From positions 744,001-808,000 of the forward strand of contig CAWAMR010000002.1 of assembly GCA_963783095.1 (NCBI GenBank): DNA of 64,000 bases, given 5' to 3'. The notes beneath the pieces are model-generated. The model made no database searches. It was not told where the DNA came from and saw only the letters and a list, made by a program, of their open reading frames with translations. This stretch comes from CAWAMR01 sp963783095. Lineage in GTDB: Bacteria > Planctomycetota > Planctomycetia > Gemmatales > Gemmataceae. The position numbers and the translations under genes were made by a program. This document shows, in pieces, positions 1 through 9,236 of this stretch (positions are counted from its first letter, which is position 1; every line of letters begins with the position of its first letter).

Positions 1-66
1 GCTTGCCCTACGAACGATAAATGCCACGTTCCGCCCGCAACGTAGGGCAAGCGTCTCGCTTGCCTG
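1..66. repeat. Inverted repeat at window edge
   Basis: Positions 1-12 and 41-52 are a perfect 12-bp inverted repeat, followed by a second short palindrome (47-64). It is one of the many intergenic palindromic elements of this window and is probably cut by the window edge. No gene is seen between here and position 185. Confidence 0.6.
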
Positions 67-185
67 ACTTCCCGCGGACTTGACCAGCCTCTTCTGATGT
101 GGGTCACGTCAAGGGGGTCGCTCATGGTTAATACTTGGTCCGATCATTGGTAGTGGTTGGGCCGCGCTGTGCTCATAATCTTTGG

Positions 186-2081
186 CTATCTGCTGAGAGA
201 TCGTAGCGCCCGGCCCAATGTGGCAACGGTGAAAATCCTTGGATAAAGTTTCTCGAAGTACCATAACTTGGCGAAGTAGAACCCGATCGGAGTTGGGTCG
301 ATAAACGAGCCATTTTCCACGCGCTGAAGTAGATATTCCATCCCCCGTTCGATGGGCGCTTGCGGTCGAGTTCCAAGTATTTCCAGCAATGCCTCAACCG
401 CCAGCGCCGTTTCCTCGACGCTCGACGGAGTATCTCTGGCACCACCCCAGCCGCCGTCGGCATTCTGAACGGATAGGAGATATTCGATCCCTCGCTGGGC
501 TTGCGGTCGATCGACAATGCCAAGATCCCGATAGGCCGCCAACACCTTCGCGGTGCCATAGACAGGATTGATGTCGTCGGGCGCGTGCTGATTGCCGAAC
601 CACAATGGCAACCAGGATCCATCCTCGCGTTGTTGCTGGGCCAGATAGGCCAGCCCACGCTGGTTCACCCGTTGAAGATTCTGGGGAGTTCGGCCCCAGT
701 GCCCATTGAGGGTTATGGTTCTGCCCAAACCGTGTATCGACGCCAGTGCATTTTCCCAGACGTTATGGGCCCGAAGGACATGCGCACTCAAATCGGTGCC
801 GCTGCGGTCGAATGGCAGTTTGCCCCAGCCTCGACAAAACGTGGGCCAGCCTGCATCGCGGTTTTGCAGAGAGTTCATCCAGCCGAGGCCCGTCAGAATT
901 TGAAATGCAACCGAGTCCGAAGAATCGCCAAGCTGGTTATGCACGAATCTCTCAACCGCCTGTTTACCCTTTTCTCCCGTGAGATGATGGAGTGCCAGCA
1001 ACATCCCCGGAGTATCATCGCAATCGGGCACGCTGCCGGGAAGATGCGACCAGCCCCAGCCGCCGGGATCAGCACCGGTATAGGGATGGCGCTGCCGAGT
1101 TTGTTGAGCCAGTAGCCAGTCTATCAACTGTTGCCAGCGATCGAGAGATTCCAGATCTCCTGCTGCGGCCAGTGCGTTGACGGAAAGTGTCGTCACCCAG
1201 ACCGATAAGTTGGTATCGATGGGCCAGCTTCCATCGGGGAGAACGGATTGGACGATGAACTCGACCCCTTTGGCAATGACGCGATCGATAGGAGTGCTGG
1301 TTTGTGCGAGACCCGATCGCATCGAAGCCAGGCTCATGACAACAAAGCTGGTCAACGGTGTCGCCTCAAGAAAGCCGCCACTCGATGGTTGTATGCGTTC
1401 CAACACTCTGGAACTGCGATTTCTTCCCAGCCGGCGTAGGAACCGAGTGATGGGGTTCCAGGTCGAGCGATGATGATGGATGCACTGGCCGATGGCAATG
1501 AGCGCAGGCAGTGCATAGCTGACAACCGGCAGTCCGGCAAAGCGATACCAGGACTGTGGCAAGCAGGCCAGTTCAAAGGGGAGTCGAGGCACTTCGTTCC
1601 AGCGAACCAGTCCTGCCAGGGCACACATGGTTAAAATAGGAACTGAGAAAGTGCGATCCTTGCCATAGCGCTGTCGAACGGCCTCGGCGAGTTCCTCCAT
1701 CGTCTTGCCGTAACGGGTATGCAGCCAGTCTTCGCAACGCTTCAACACATCGATATGTTCGGATACATTGTCGCAGATATGAAAGGCAGCCCGGCAGAGC
1801 ATGGTCGTCGAGATATTGCTGACACTTTTGACGGTATCGCCCCAGCCGCCGTCGGGGTTTTGATGATCGGCGAGCCAGCGCAAGCCATTGGCAATCAAAG
1901 CTCCATGAAGCGGCGAAGGTGCGGATCGATCCACGATTGCCAGCGCGGATACGCCGGTTGCCGTGGAAAGCGCGGAAGCGGAAAGCTCACCTTCCCAGAA
2001 ACCTGCAGAGTTTCGTTCGGAAAAGAGCGCGGCACGAGCGGTGAGATAGGCATTGCGCAGTCGTTGGAGATCAATCGGCAT
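186..2081 (-). CDS. shc: Squalene-hopene cyclase / class II triterpene cyclase
   Basis: A 631-residue protein, the usual length of squalene-hopene cyclases, which fold squalene into hopanoids at the membrane. The catalytic acid motif DCDDT is at residues 353-357, matching the DxDD of the family. Several QW-type repeats are visible (PDGGWGD near 76-82, PDGSW near 282-286, EDGSWLPLWFGNQ and ADGGWGG in the C-terminal half), so both alpha-barrel domains appear complete. An upstream start would add 42 hydrophobic residues; the ATG at 2081 is preferred because family homology begins there, although no strong Shine-Dalgarno is visible. No other hopanoid gene lies in the window, so product specificity (hopene or another triterpene) is inferred. 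Divergent from the next gene. Confidence 0.85.
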   Translation of the reverse strand: MPIDLQRLRNAYLTARAALFSERNSAGFWEGELSASALSTATGVSALAIVDRSAPSPLHGALIANGLRWLADHQNPDGGWGDTVKSVSNISTTMLCRAAFHICDNVSEHIDVLKRCEDWLHTRYGKTMEELAEAVRQRYGKDRTFSVPILTMCALAGLVRWNEVPRLPFELACLPQSWYRFAGLPVVSYALPALIAIGQCIHHHRSTWNPITRFLRRLGRNRSSRVLERIQPSSGGFLEATPLTSFVVMSLASMRSGLAQTSTPIDRVIAKGVEFIVQSVLPDGSWPIDTNLSVWVTTLSVNALAAAGDLESLDRWQQLIDWLLAQQTRQRHPYTGADPGGWGWSHLPGSVPDCDDTPGMLLALHHLTGEKGKQAVERFVHNQLGDSSDSVAFQILTGLGWMNSLQNRDAGWPTFCRGWGKLPFDRSGTDLSAHVLRAHNVWENALASIHGLGRTITLNGHWGRTPQNLQRVNQRGLAYLAQQQREDGSWLPLWFGNQHAPDDINPVYGTAKVLAAYRDLGIVDRPQAQRGIEYLLSVQNADGGWGGARDTPSSVEETALAVEALLEILGTRPQAPIERGMEYLLQRVENGSFIDPTPIGFYFAKLWYFEKLYPRIFTVATLGRALRSLSR

Positions 2082-2155
2082 AAGGATGGAATCGTGGTAA
2101 ACTATCGGGATGAATAGAGTGATGATAGAGCGCGAAGGAAGAGGTGGAAGTAGCG

Positions 2156-2797
2156 ATGACAGAAGAAGAATGGCTAGAATTAACGGACTGGAAGCCACTT
2201 GTGGCATATCTTCGCGTCAAAAAGAGAGAAAGGAAGGTACGACTACTTTCTTGCGCTTGCTGTTGGCAATTTGGCTGTGGATTATTGAACCCGGAATTCG
2301 CTGACGCCATAGCTACAGCGGAACACTTTGCAGATAAATTAACACCAAAAGCAGCGTTGAAGCGCGCCCGACGGAAAGTATGTCAAGTACGCCATTCACT
2401 TGATCAGCACGAATTGAGCAAACAATGGATTGGTTTGTGGTTAGCCGAGGTGGCAACGAGTGAAAATGCCGCATTCGGTGTTATTGAGGAGATATTGCGA
2501 CTAGAGGCCGAAGGATTTCTTGGTTTGGACAAAAAACCCGCGCTAAAGACAATTCTCCGCGACATTTTCGGCAACCCATTCCGCCCCATAACACTCGACC
2601 ACCATTGGCTCACCTCCAACGTCGTTGACCTTGCCCGAACTATTTATGAGGAAAAGGCATTCGAGCGAATGCCCATACTTGCCGATGCGTTGATGGATGC
2701 AGGCTGCGACCATGACGACATTCTGAACCATTGCCGCAGTGCTGGCCCTCACGTTCGCGGGTGCTTTGTTGTGGATCTCATTCTGGGAAAGGAGTGA
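2156..2797 (+). CDS. MTE-WL family protein, paralogue 1
   Basis: A 213-residue protein of a family I recognise from Gemmata-like planctomycetes; its function is unknown. The N-terminus has a typical opening (MTEEEWL) and a Cys-rich segment (CACCW). The C-terminal 75 residues, from RDIFGNPFRP to the end, are almost identical in the three intact copies of this window and include ILADALMDAGCD and GPHVRGCFVVDLILGK. The region between is divergent. The ATG at 2156 is chosen over a GTG 12 bases upstream because all copies start at MTE; a GAGGTGG sequence precedes it. It ends 3 bases before the next paralogue, so the three tandem copies are probably one operon. No signal peptide. Confidence 0.8.
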   Translation: MTEEEWLELTDWKPLVAYLRVKKRERKVRLLSCACCWQFGCGLLNPEFADAIATAEHFADKLTPKAALKRARRKVCQVRHSLDQHELSKQWIGLWLAEVATSENAAFGVIEEILRLEAEGFLGLDKKPALKTILRDIFGNPFRPITLDHHWLTSNVVDLARTIYEEKAFERMPILADALMDAGCDHDDILNHCRSAGPHVRGCFVVDLILGKE

Positions 2798-2800
2798 GAG

Positions 2801-3499
2801 ATGACCGAAGCGGAATGGCTGAGCCGATCGCAACTCGTCGCCATGCTGACGCACGTTAACCGGTCTGGCTGCACGGAGCGTAAGCTTCAACTCGCCGCCA
2901 TCGCCTTTTGCCATCACCTGGGCAGCCTGCCTTTCGGTGCGGAGTGGCACGACACGGTTGCCAGGTTCGAGGACTGGGTGGAAGGAGCCGCTTCGGCGGA
3001 GCAAGTCCTGGCCGCGAGGCAGCGACTCGAAGAAATTGCCGATGCGACAGGCTTGCGCGACGAGCCCGGGTTATTGGCTACCGTGCGGGGTTTCGGGTAT
3101 CGGGCTGCTACTTACCTGATTGCCACGGGCCCCGGACGAGTCCCGCGAATCGAGCCGCTTCTTATGGTCAAGAGCGTCGCTCATAGCGCCAACGTGGTAT
3201 TCGGTTCCGGGCAGAGGCGGACCGTAAGAGCTGCTCACTGCCAGTTGGTCCGCGACATCTTCGGCAACCCCTTCCGTCCCATCAGCATCGATCCCCATTG
3301 GCTCACCTCCAACGTCATTGACCTTGCCCGGACGATTTATGAGGAAAAGGCATTCGAGCGAATGCCCATACTTGCCGATGCGTTGATGGATGCAGGCTGC
3401 GACCATGACGACATCCTGAACCATTGCCGCAGCACCGGCCCCCATGTGCCGCGGATGCTTTGTTGTGGATTTGATTTTAGGAAAAGGGTGAATCCATGA
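2801..3499 (+). CDS. MTE-WL family protein, paralogue 2 (shifted C-terminus)
   Basis: A 232-residue member of the same family. The start follows GGAGTGAGAG and is certain. The N-terminal 145 residues are unlike paralogue 1, but the 3' part is nearly identical at DNA level. One extra C at about 3449-3450 shifts the last 15 codons, giving PHVPRMLCCGF instead of PHVRGCFVVD. Without this base the frame would close at TGA 3489-3491, exactly like the sister copies. As read, the stop overlaps the next start (ATGA at 3496). It is either a sequencing insertion or a true tail change. Confidence 0.75.
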   Translation: MTEAEWLSRSQLVAMLTHVNRSGCTERKLQLAAIAFCHHLGSLPFGAEWHDTVARFEDWVEGAASAEQVLAARQRLEEIADATGLRDEPGLLATVRGFGYRAATYLIATGPGRVPRIEPLLMVKSVAHSANVVFGSGQRRTVRAAHCQLVRDIFGNPFRPISIDPHWLTSNVIDLARTIYEEKAFERMPILADALMDAGCDHDDILNHCRSTGPHVPRMLCCGFDFRKRVNP

Positions 3500-4137
3500 C
3501 CGAACAGGATTGGCTGGAATCCACAGACCCGACTCCAATGCTGTATCCCCTGGAGGATAAAATCAGCGATCGGAAGTGCTATCTCTTCTCGATCGCTTGC
3601 CTTCGACGTGTTGATGACTTGTTGACCGACAAGAGGTGTCGAGACTTGGTCGAGGTCTACGAGCGTCTTGTGGACGGCAACGCGAATGACGATGAGAGAG
3701 CCCTTGTGGAAGAAGCCTTCTCGATTCCATATGAAGCGGACGAACTTAATAGTCTGCCCGGAATCCTTGAATCGCTGCGAAATCTTGCTTGTTATCGTGG
3801 AGCGGCAGCAGCTTTTTCAGTTGCCAATGCAGTGGCAGATGCGGTGGGTGAGGTAACCGCTGAGTTTCAGGAAAGTTATACACAGGCAGGTTTGGTCCGC
3901 GACATCTTTGGTAACCCTTTCCGGACTATCATAGTTGATCCACGTTGGCTCACTTCTAACGTCGTTGACCTTGCCCGAACGATTTACGAGGAAAGGGAAT
4001 TCAATCGAATGCCCATTCTTGCCGATGCTTTGATGGATGCAGGATGCGACGACGAGGACATCCTGAACCATTGCCGCAGCACTGGCCCCCATGTGCGCGG
4101 GTGCTTTGTGGTGGATCTTCTGCTCGGAAAAAGCTGA
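3496..4137 (+). CDS. MTE-WL family protein, paralogue 3
   Basis: A 213-residue member of the same family, with MTEQDWLESTDPTPM at the start and an intact C-terminal cassette ending VRGCFVVDLLLGKS. The N-terminal part carries the common RKCYLFSIACLRR segment. It follows paralogue 2 with a 4-base overlap, so translation may be coupled. A frameshifted Rpn-family nuclease starts 17 bases after its stop on the same strand. Function unknown; no catalytic motif seen. Confidence 0.8.
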   Translation: MTEQDWLESTDPTPMLYPLEDKISDRKCYLFSIACLRRVDDLLTDKRCRDLVEVYERLVDGNANDDERALVEEAFSIPYEADELNSLPGILESLRNLACYRGAAAAFSVANAVADAVGEVTAEFQESYTQAGLVRDIFGNPFRTIIVDPRWLTSNVVDLARTIYEEREFNRMPILADALMDAGCDDEDILNHCRSTGPHVRGCFVVDLLLGKS

Positions 4138-4153
4138 TATAGGGAGCGACCTG

Positions 4154-5165
4154 ATGAATGATGAGCAACCACCCACACGAGATTTTGTGGATCGATGTTT
4201 GCGGACCATCCTCACTCATCCCAATACCCTGAAGGCTCTGTTGGGAGAAGTCGTCCCTGAGCTTTTACCCAGCTTTGATTTTACTCGGATGCGCGAGGCC
4301 CGTCGGGAGAATTTCCTGGGCAACTGGCGCTCGGGAAGCCGATTTGTTGTTTGAGATCCCTTATCGACTGGGAGATGGCGAACGCTGGGCGTTAGTATGC
4401 GTGCTTCTGGAACACCAAACCCGGACCGAATGGCGCGTGCCGCTGACGACGCTTATTTACGCCGTGCTCTATTGGGAATGGCAACTGCGGCTCTGGGAAC
4501 AACATCCCATTCCTCGCCCCACCTTTCAACTGACGCCAATCTTGCCGATTGTCCTACACACCGGATCGCGGCCCTGGGGCAGCGCTCGAAATCTTCAAGA
4601 TTTGGTGGTTGAGCCTGCCGTATTCCGGCCCTTCGTTCCGAGTTGGCAGCCAATGTTCTGGGAACTCGCCGAACATTCTCCCGACTTTCTGCTCAATGCT
4701 TCCGATGCCTTTTTTCAGGCGTTGACGGTCTTGCGAGTCGAGAAGCAGGAACAAGCCGAGGTTGAAAGGACCTTCCGCGAAGCATTGCAAAGAGTCGATT
4801 CTTTGCAGAACACGGATATGGTTCGCTGGAAGGATATGATAAAATTCATGTTTGGCTGGGCGCACAATCGCCGCCCGCGCGACGAACGCCAGGAATGGCA
4901 AACCATCTGGGAACAATGGCAAACTCATCAATCCAAACCGGAGACAAACACTATGATCGTAACCATTGCCGATGAAATGCGCTGGGAAGCTAAAGTCGAA
5001 CACGCCCACGATACTTTACTTCGTTTAGGAAGGAGTCGATTTGGTGAAGCCGACGCGACAGCGCTTCAGTCCATCCGAGCGATCACCGATCTGGATCGGT
5101 TGGATCGGATGCTGGACGCGATCTTACAGAAGAATTCCTGGGCAGAATTGTTGATTGTTTCGTGA
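4154..5165 (+). CDS. Rpn-family PD-(D/E)XK nuclease-like protein (frameshifted)
   Basis: Two overlapping frames together give a 336-residue protein of the Rpn / DUF4351 type, relatives of recombination-promoting nucleases and PD-(D/E)XK transposase-like proteins. The first frame (MNDEQPPTRDFVDR...) starts at ATG 4154 after AGGGAG and would stop at 4352-4354. One surplus T near 4331 moves the reading to the second frame, which carries READLLFEIPYR followed by VCVLLEHQTRTEW, the E...D...EhQ core expected of this nuclease fold. The C-terminus (LGRSRFGEAD to the end) resembles the DUF4351 tail. The gene could be a pseudogene or a sequencing artefact. It follows the MTE-WL genes in the same direction. 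Confidence 0.7.
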
Positions 5166-5293
5166 AGAATCAGAATCTCCAACGAGCGAACCAACTGGAG
5201 CAATGACAAGTCCATCAATTCAAATCGGAAGCCGAAATCGAGTCTCACTTCGAGCGCGTTTGGGTGTTGACTCAGAACGTCGACGGCTTCCAT

Positions 5294-5402
5294 CGCCAAG
5301 CTGGTTGCTCTGACTCGACGCCAATGCTTGAATTCCTTCGAGCAAGGGTGAACGACCGAAAGCTGCCGTTGTTTGCCTGCGCAGCTGCTTGCCGGGATCT
5401 TA
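5294..5402 (+). pseudogene. 5' relic of an MTE-WL family gene
   Basis: In the frame of the ATG at 5324 the DNA reads DSTPMLEFLRARVNDRK and then LPLFACAAACRD. This matches the N-terminal signature of the MTE-WL family (DPTPML..., DRK, LFa-aCCRR). It has no proper start and stops at a TGA within a few codons, where the converging gene on the other strand ends. It is too short for standard ORF calling. I read it as a decayed 5' fragment of a further paralogue. Confidence 0.5.
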
Positions 5403-6080
5403 TTTCCGCTCCATGATGAGCGTGATGCAGTAAGCGTCCATCTCATCCACGACATCGGTGTAACTGGAAACCGACAGCCATTGCTTGTTTACCTTCTCGA
5501 CGGTGACCTCCGTCACGGTCCGAGTGAGAGTCCATTGGTCTCCTTTGTGCAAGCGTTTTGCCTCGGTCGCTGAAACTTCATCCCCAATCTTCACTTCGTC
5601 TTTTTCGGAGCCAATATAGGCGCGAAAATAGAGTTTGCGCAATGGCCTGCCCTTGAGTTGGGGATCATCGCCGGCAAATGTCCCGGCCTTCGTGCCAAAG
5701 AAGGTGTCGAGCTTGACCTCGTTTTCGGTCACGGCCTCCACCGGGAATGACCAGCGGATCTTCTTGCCCAGCAGCGCATCCTTGAGTTCCTTTTCGACCC
5801 GACGCATCTCGGCATCGGTTTTGCGCGCGTCAGCATCTTTGAGCTGTTTGACGGCTGCGCTTGCCCAAGCGCGAGTGTTCTCGACATTGCTCGTGTCGAT
5901 CCCGGCTCGAACGAAGCCCGGCACCTCATCCGTCGAAGACGGTTTTCCACTCGACGACGATTTCCCGGAACCTTTGACCATGAAATAGATTCCAATGCTC
6001 GCCCCGATCGCACCTACGCAACCCAGCACGATCCACAGTGGCGCATTCGACTTTTTCGGCTTGCGATAACGGGTAGCCAT
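5400..6080 (-). CDS. Membrane-anchored hypothetical protein
   Basis: A 226-residue protein with a basic N-terminus and one predicted transmembrane helix (about residues 14-35, APLWIVLGCVGAIG), then a Ser/Lys-rich linker and a soluble domain that should lie outside the cytoplasm. The ATG at 6080 is preferred over an upstream start that would add 76 residues, because a GAGGG sequence precedes it and the membrane anchor then lies near the N-terminus. I do not recognise the soluble domain. It is divergent from the first SYLF gene. Confidence 0.65.
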   Translation of the reverse strand: MATRYRKPKKSNAPLWIVLGCVGAIGASIGIYFMVKGSGKSSSSGKPSSTDEVPGFVRAGIDTSNVENTRAWASAAVKQLKDADARKTDAEMRRVEKELKDALLGKKIRWSFPVEAVTENEVKLDTFFGTKAGTFAGDDPQLKGRPLRKLYFRAYIGSEKDEVKIGDEVSATEAKRLHKGDQWTLTRTVTEVTVEKVNKQWLSVSSYTDVVDEMDAYCITLIMERK

Positions 6081-6247
6081 ATGAGAACCCTCGGTCAATC
6101 GGGGTCGCAAACGGATAGAGCTATAGAGCGATTTATTAATGCTGGATGGGTGTAACCAGCCCGATTTGCTCTCTTTCACTTTTCCGTCATTGTTGCTATT
6201 CAGTGCCTCGGTTCCACACCCCCCCAAGTCCTGAAAGGAGCAATCCG

Positions 6248-6994
6248 ATGACCCCGCAACGTATCTTCTGTAGCCTGACTGTCTTGTTGGGCTTGACTGT
6301 TTACCCAAGTTTCAGCGCTCCGCCCGATCGCGCCACGACCGAAAATGCGAAGGAGGTCCTGAATGCAATGGCCAAGACCCCTGAGAAATCGATCCCACCG
6401 GCTGTGCTGCGCGATGCCGCCGGGGTTATCATCGCTCACGACGTTGTTAAAGGCGGACTCGTGATCGGCGGCCAACGCGGGCATGGCGTCCTCCTGATGC
6501 GAGAGAAAGACGGAGGCTGGAGCAATCCCATCTTCGTGACTCTTGCGGGTGCCAGCTTGGGATTGCAGATTGGTATCGAATCGACCGACTTGTTTCTGGT
6601 CGTTCGCAATGCTCGCAGCCTGGAGCGTATTATGCGCAACACCGGCAAGATAACACTGGGAACGGACGCATCGGTGGCGGCCGGCCCGTATGGACGCCAG
6701 ACAGGAACCGCTGTGGATACCCAACTGAAAGCGGAAATTCTCTCCTATTCCCATACTCGTGGAGTTTTCGCCGGCGTGGCGCTCGACGGCGGCACGATTG
6801 TGCTGGACCGCGAGACCAACGACTACTTCTACTACAAGCGCGGAGTAACCGTTCCGGAGATTGTGAGCGGGGCCATGCTGACCGTTCCGGCATCAGCGCA
6901 GAAGCTGCGTGTGAAAATGGCGGAAATGAGCGGAATCAAGCCGGCGGCACCGCCTTCGGCCCAAACAGGCCCAAGCCTCCCGCCGATACGTTGA
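6248..6994 (+). CDS. Lipid-binding SYLF (Ysc84) domain protein, copy 1
   Basis: A 248-residue secreted protein. The signal peptide (residues 1-24, hydrophobic LTVLLGLTV, ending SFSA) is followed by a SYLF/Ysc84 domain: LRDAAGVIIAHDVVKGG, GHGVLLMRE, and an SLGLQIGIESTDLFLVV block, ending in ASVAAGPYGR and SYSHTRGVFAGVALDG. SYLF domains bind lipids and are common in bacterial periplasmic proteins; the role here is unknown. The start is set by AAAGGAG nine bases upstream. A close paralogue lies 510 bases downstream. Confidence 0.88.
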   Translation: MTPQRIFCSLTVLLGLTVYPSFSAPPDRATTENAKEVLNAMAKTPEKSIPPAVLRDAAGVIIAHDVVKGGLVIGGQRGHGVLLMREKDGGWSNPIFVTLAGASLGLQIGIESTDLFLVVRNARSLERIMRNTGKITLGTDASVAAGPYGRQTGTAVDTQLKAEILSYSHTRGVFAGVALDGGTIVLDRETNDYFYYKRGVTVPEIVSGAMLTVPASAQKLRVKMAEMSGIKPAAPPSAQTGPSLPPIR

Positions 6995-7088
6995 TCGCGC
7001 CGTTGCCCCAATCAAAGCCGACTACGACAACCCAGCTATACTCGGCGCGGGGGAAATTGAAACATTGGTCAGAAGAAACGCCCGTGTA

Positions 7089-7251
7089 GGGGTGTAACCA
7101 AATTCTCTCGGGGATAGCTAAAATGTACTCCTCACGCTCCGCGTGAGGTAAGTCTTCACGCGGAGCGTGAAGAGTACATTGGCCCCAGAGAATAAGGCTG
7201 CACCCCCGTGTAGCCGCGACGCGGAGGTACTCCGCGTCGCGGCTACACGGG
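7089..7251. repeat. Composite palindromic element (two hairpins)
   Basis: Two large inverted repeats lie back to back between the SYLF copies. The first has inner arms 7122-7146 and 7156-7180 (24 of 25 match) and longer imperfect outer arms from 7089 to about 7207. The second has arms 7205-7226 and 7230-7251, perfect over 22 bp with a 3-base loop. The gap 6995-7504 holds only this element and a short reading frame just after it (7252-7392). Confidence 0.85.
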
Positions 7252-7392
7252 CGCGTTGCTCAGGAATGCTATTGATTACCACCTCTATTATCTCCGCAAC
7301 CTGCTCAACTTGTCCGCCAGCGATGCCGAGTTTTGTGAAGTTGTCGAGTTTGCGAGTTATGACGACACTTGGGAAGATTTTCGTCGTTTGTA
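7252..7392 (+). pseudogene. 3' fragment of an unidentified gene after the palindrome
   Basis: Directly after the palindromic element one frame reads ALLRNAIDYHLYYLRNLLNL followed by SASDAEFCEVVEF and ends DDTWEDFRRL before TAA at 7390-7392. The composition is protein-like, with acidic and aromatic residues and no low-complexity sequence, but no start codon remains. I do not recognise the family. It may be the 3' end of a gene cut by the palindrome. Evidence is composition only. Confidence 0.3.
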
Positions 7393-7504
7393 AGATTTTC
7401 AATTCCGGTTATTGGACCCATCTTTGCTCTCTATCACTTTCGAGTAGTAGATGCCATTGAATGCATCGGTTTCGCACACCCATTCTCTGAAAAGGAGCAA
7501 TCTT

Positions 7505-8253
7505 ATGAACGCTCAACGTATCCTCTGTACCCTGACCCTCTTGTTAGGTCTGACGGTTTCCCCAAGTTTCAGCGCTCCAGCCGCTCGCGCAACCACCGAG
7601 AACGCGATCGCGGTCCTCGATTCGCTGGCCAAGACTCCGGAGAAATGCGTCCCACCCGCCTCTTGCGGGATGCTGCTGCGGTGATCATCGCGCCGGATGT
7701 CATCAAGGGCGGCTTCGTGATCGGTGCCCGGCATGGGCATGGCGTCCTTCTCATGCGTGAGAAGGATGGCAGCTGGGCCAATCCCGTTTTCGTGACGATC
7801 ACCGGCGGCAGCTTCGGGCTGCAAGTTGGCCTCGAAGCGACCGATGTGTTCCTGGTGGTCCGCAACGCTCGAAGTCTCGAGCGGATCATGCGCGGTGCGG
7901 GCAAGTTGACGCTCGGAGCCGATGCATCGGTCGCAGCAGGACCATTCGGACGGGATGCCGCTGCTGCCACGGATGCCCAGCTAAAAGCAGAGATCCTCTC
8001 CTATTCGCGGAGCCGGGGAATCTTTGCCGGGGTTTCGCTGGACGGCTCCACGCTTCTGGTGGATCACCACGCCAACGACCGCTTTTATAGCCGGCGCGGC
8101 ATCACCGTTGGCGAGATTATGGGCGGCGACAAGCTCATCATCCCGGAGTCGGCAGTCAACCTGCGCATAAAATTATCGCAGATGACCGGGGACAAGCCGG
8201 CAGCACAACCGCCGGTAATTATTGGGCCGATCATTCCTGCTACCATGAAGTAA
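7505..8253 (+). CDS. Lipid-binding SYLF (Ysc84) domain protein, copy 2 (frameshifted)
   Basis: Paralogue of the SYLF protein at 6248 with the same signal peptide style (MNAQRILCTLTLLLGL..SFSA) and AAAAGGAG ahead of ATG 7505. One base is missing between 7660 and 7661: the first frame ends at a TGA at 7681-7683, while the next frame continues with LLRDAAAVIIAPDVIKGG to the normal C-terminus. With the base restored the protein has 249 residues, matching copy 1 along its whole length. It is either a recent pseudogene or a sequencing deletion; the rest is well conserved, so the second is more likely. Confidence 0.8.
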
Positions 8254-8299
8254 ACGGCTCGCCGAAATCGGTGCGCAGGATTGTAAGGGGAAGAGGGCC

Positions 8300-8935
8300 A
8301 TGACGGAGCTGGACTGGCTTGAATGTAACGATCCCGCACCGATGCTTCAGTTTCTGAATCGTCCCGTTCGCGACCGAAGAGTCTGGCTGTTCGCCGTTGC
8401 CTGCTGTCGTCGGGTCTGGCACTTGTTGGCAGACCAGCGCAGCCGGGACGCGGTTTCGACGGTCGAAGATATCATCGATGGGAAAGCCCCTTCATCCGCG
8501 CTCAACCAAGCCAATCGATTCTCGCTGCGTGCCTGGCGCTGGGTTGGCTATATGGGTTTTCCTTATGTCGAGGCCGCGCTCGCGGTAAGAATGCTGACCG
8601 CGTTCGACAATTTCAACCTGCCGGTCGACGTGGCTCGCTATGCTCGCTATGCCGCCGATTCCCCGACTGAGGCAGGCTACCAGTCAGCCTGTCTACGCGA
8701 CATTTTTGGCAATCCCTTCCAGCCAATCGCACTCGATCCCCACTGGCTCACATCAAACGTCGTTGACCTTACTCGGACGATTTATGAGGAAAAGGCTTTC
8801 GGAAGAATGCCAATTCTTGCCGATGCATTGATGGATGCGGGCTGCGATAATGGAGAGATTCTCGATCACTGCAAAGGTCCAGAACCCCATGTGAAAGGTT
8901 GCTGCCTTGTGGATCTCATCCTCGGAAAAAGTTGA
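8300..8935 (+). CDS. MTE-WL family protein, paralogue 4
   Basis: A 211-residue member of the family found at 2156-4137, separated from the other copies by about 4 kb. It starts MTELDWLECNDPAPM, has the DRRVWLFAVACCRRVW segment, and ends with the conserved C-terminal cassette (RDIFGNPFQPI...GRMPILADALMDAGCD...KGCCLVDLILGKS). A GGGGAAGAGGG sequence lies just upstream of the ATG. It follows the second SYLF gene by 46 bases in the same direction and could share its transcript. Function unknown. Confidence 0.8.
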   Translation: MTELDWLECNDPAPMLQFLNRPVRDRRVWLFAVACCRRVWHLLADQRSRDAVSTVEDIIDGKAPSSALNQANRFSLRAWRWVGYMGFPYVEAALAVRMLTAFDNFNLPVDVARYARYAADSPTEAGYQSACLRDIFGNPFQPIALDPHWLTSNVVDLTRTIYEEKAFGRMPILADALMDAGCDNGEILDHCKGPEPHVKGCCLVDLILGKS

Positions 8936-9069
8936 TGAAGGTTTTGGTGGGTTGAGACGGATAGCTTTACGGAACTCGGCCGGTTTCGGGTTGCCATCGT
9001 TCTGGATACCATTACAATTACTTTTCCCTCTGAACAGGCGAGATCTCTTTTTGAAGAAGGAACGGGACG

Positions 9070-9192
9070 ATGAGAAGGAAAGAATTGCGAACCGCTGCCA
9101 AACGACGGCGGAAAAAAGCGCTCAACACCGCGTTCAAGACGAAAAAAGCCAGAGCCCACCATGGATCCCGCCTTCGTAAAGCGGCCAAGTGA
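9070..9192 (+). CDS. Small, very basic 40-residue protein
   Basis: An ORF too short for usual callers, starting at ATG 9070 after AAGAAGGAACGGG and ending at TGA 9190. It reads MRRKELRTAAKRRRKKALNT and then AFKTKKARAHHGSRLRKAAK, with about 19 Arg/Lys residues and no acidic residue except one Glu. The composition suggests nucleic acid binding. A clean terminator hairpin lies 45 bases downstream, which supports expression of a short transcript. I do not recognise the family, and the gene status rests on the ribosome site, composition and terminator. Confidence 0.5.
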   Translation: MRRKELRTAAKRRRKKALNTAFKTKKARAHHGSRLRKAAK

Positions 9193-9236
9193 GTGACAAG
9201 GTGAGCCTGTCGGTAGTGGCTTACTATGCGGACATC

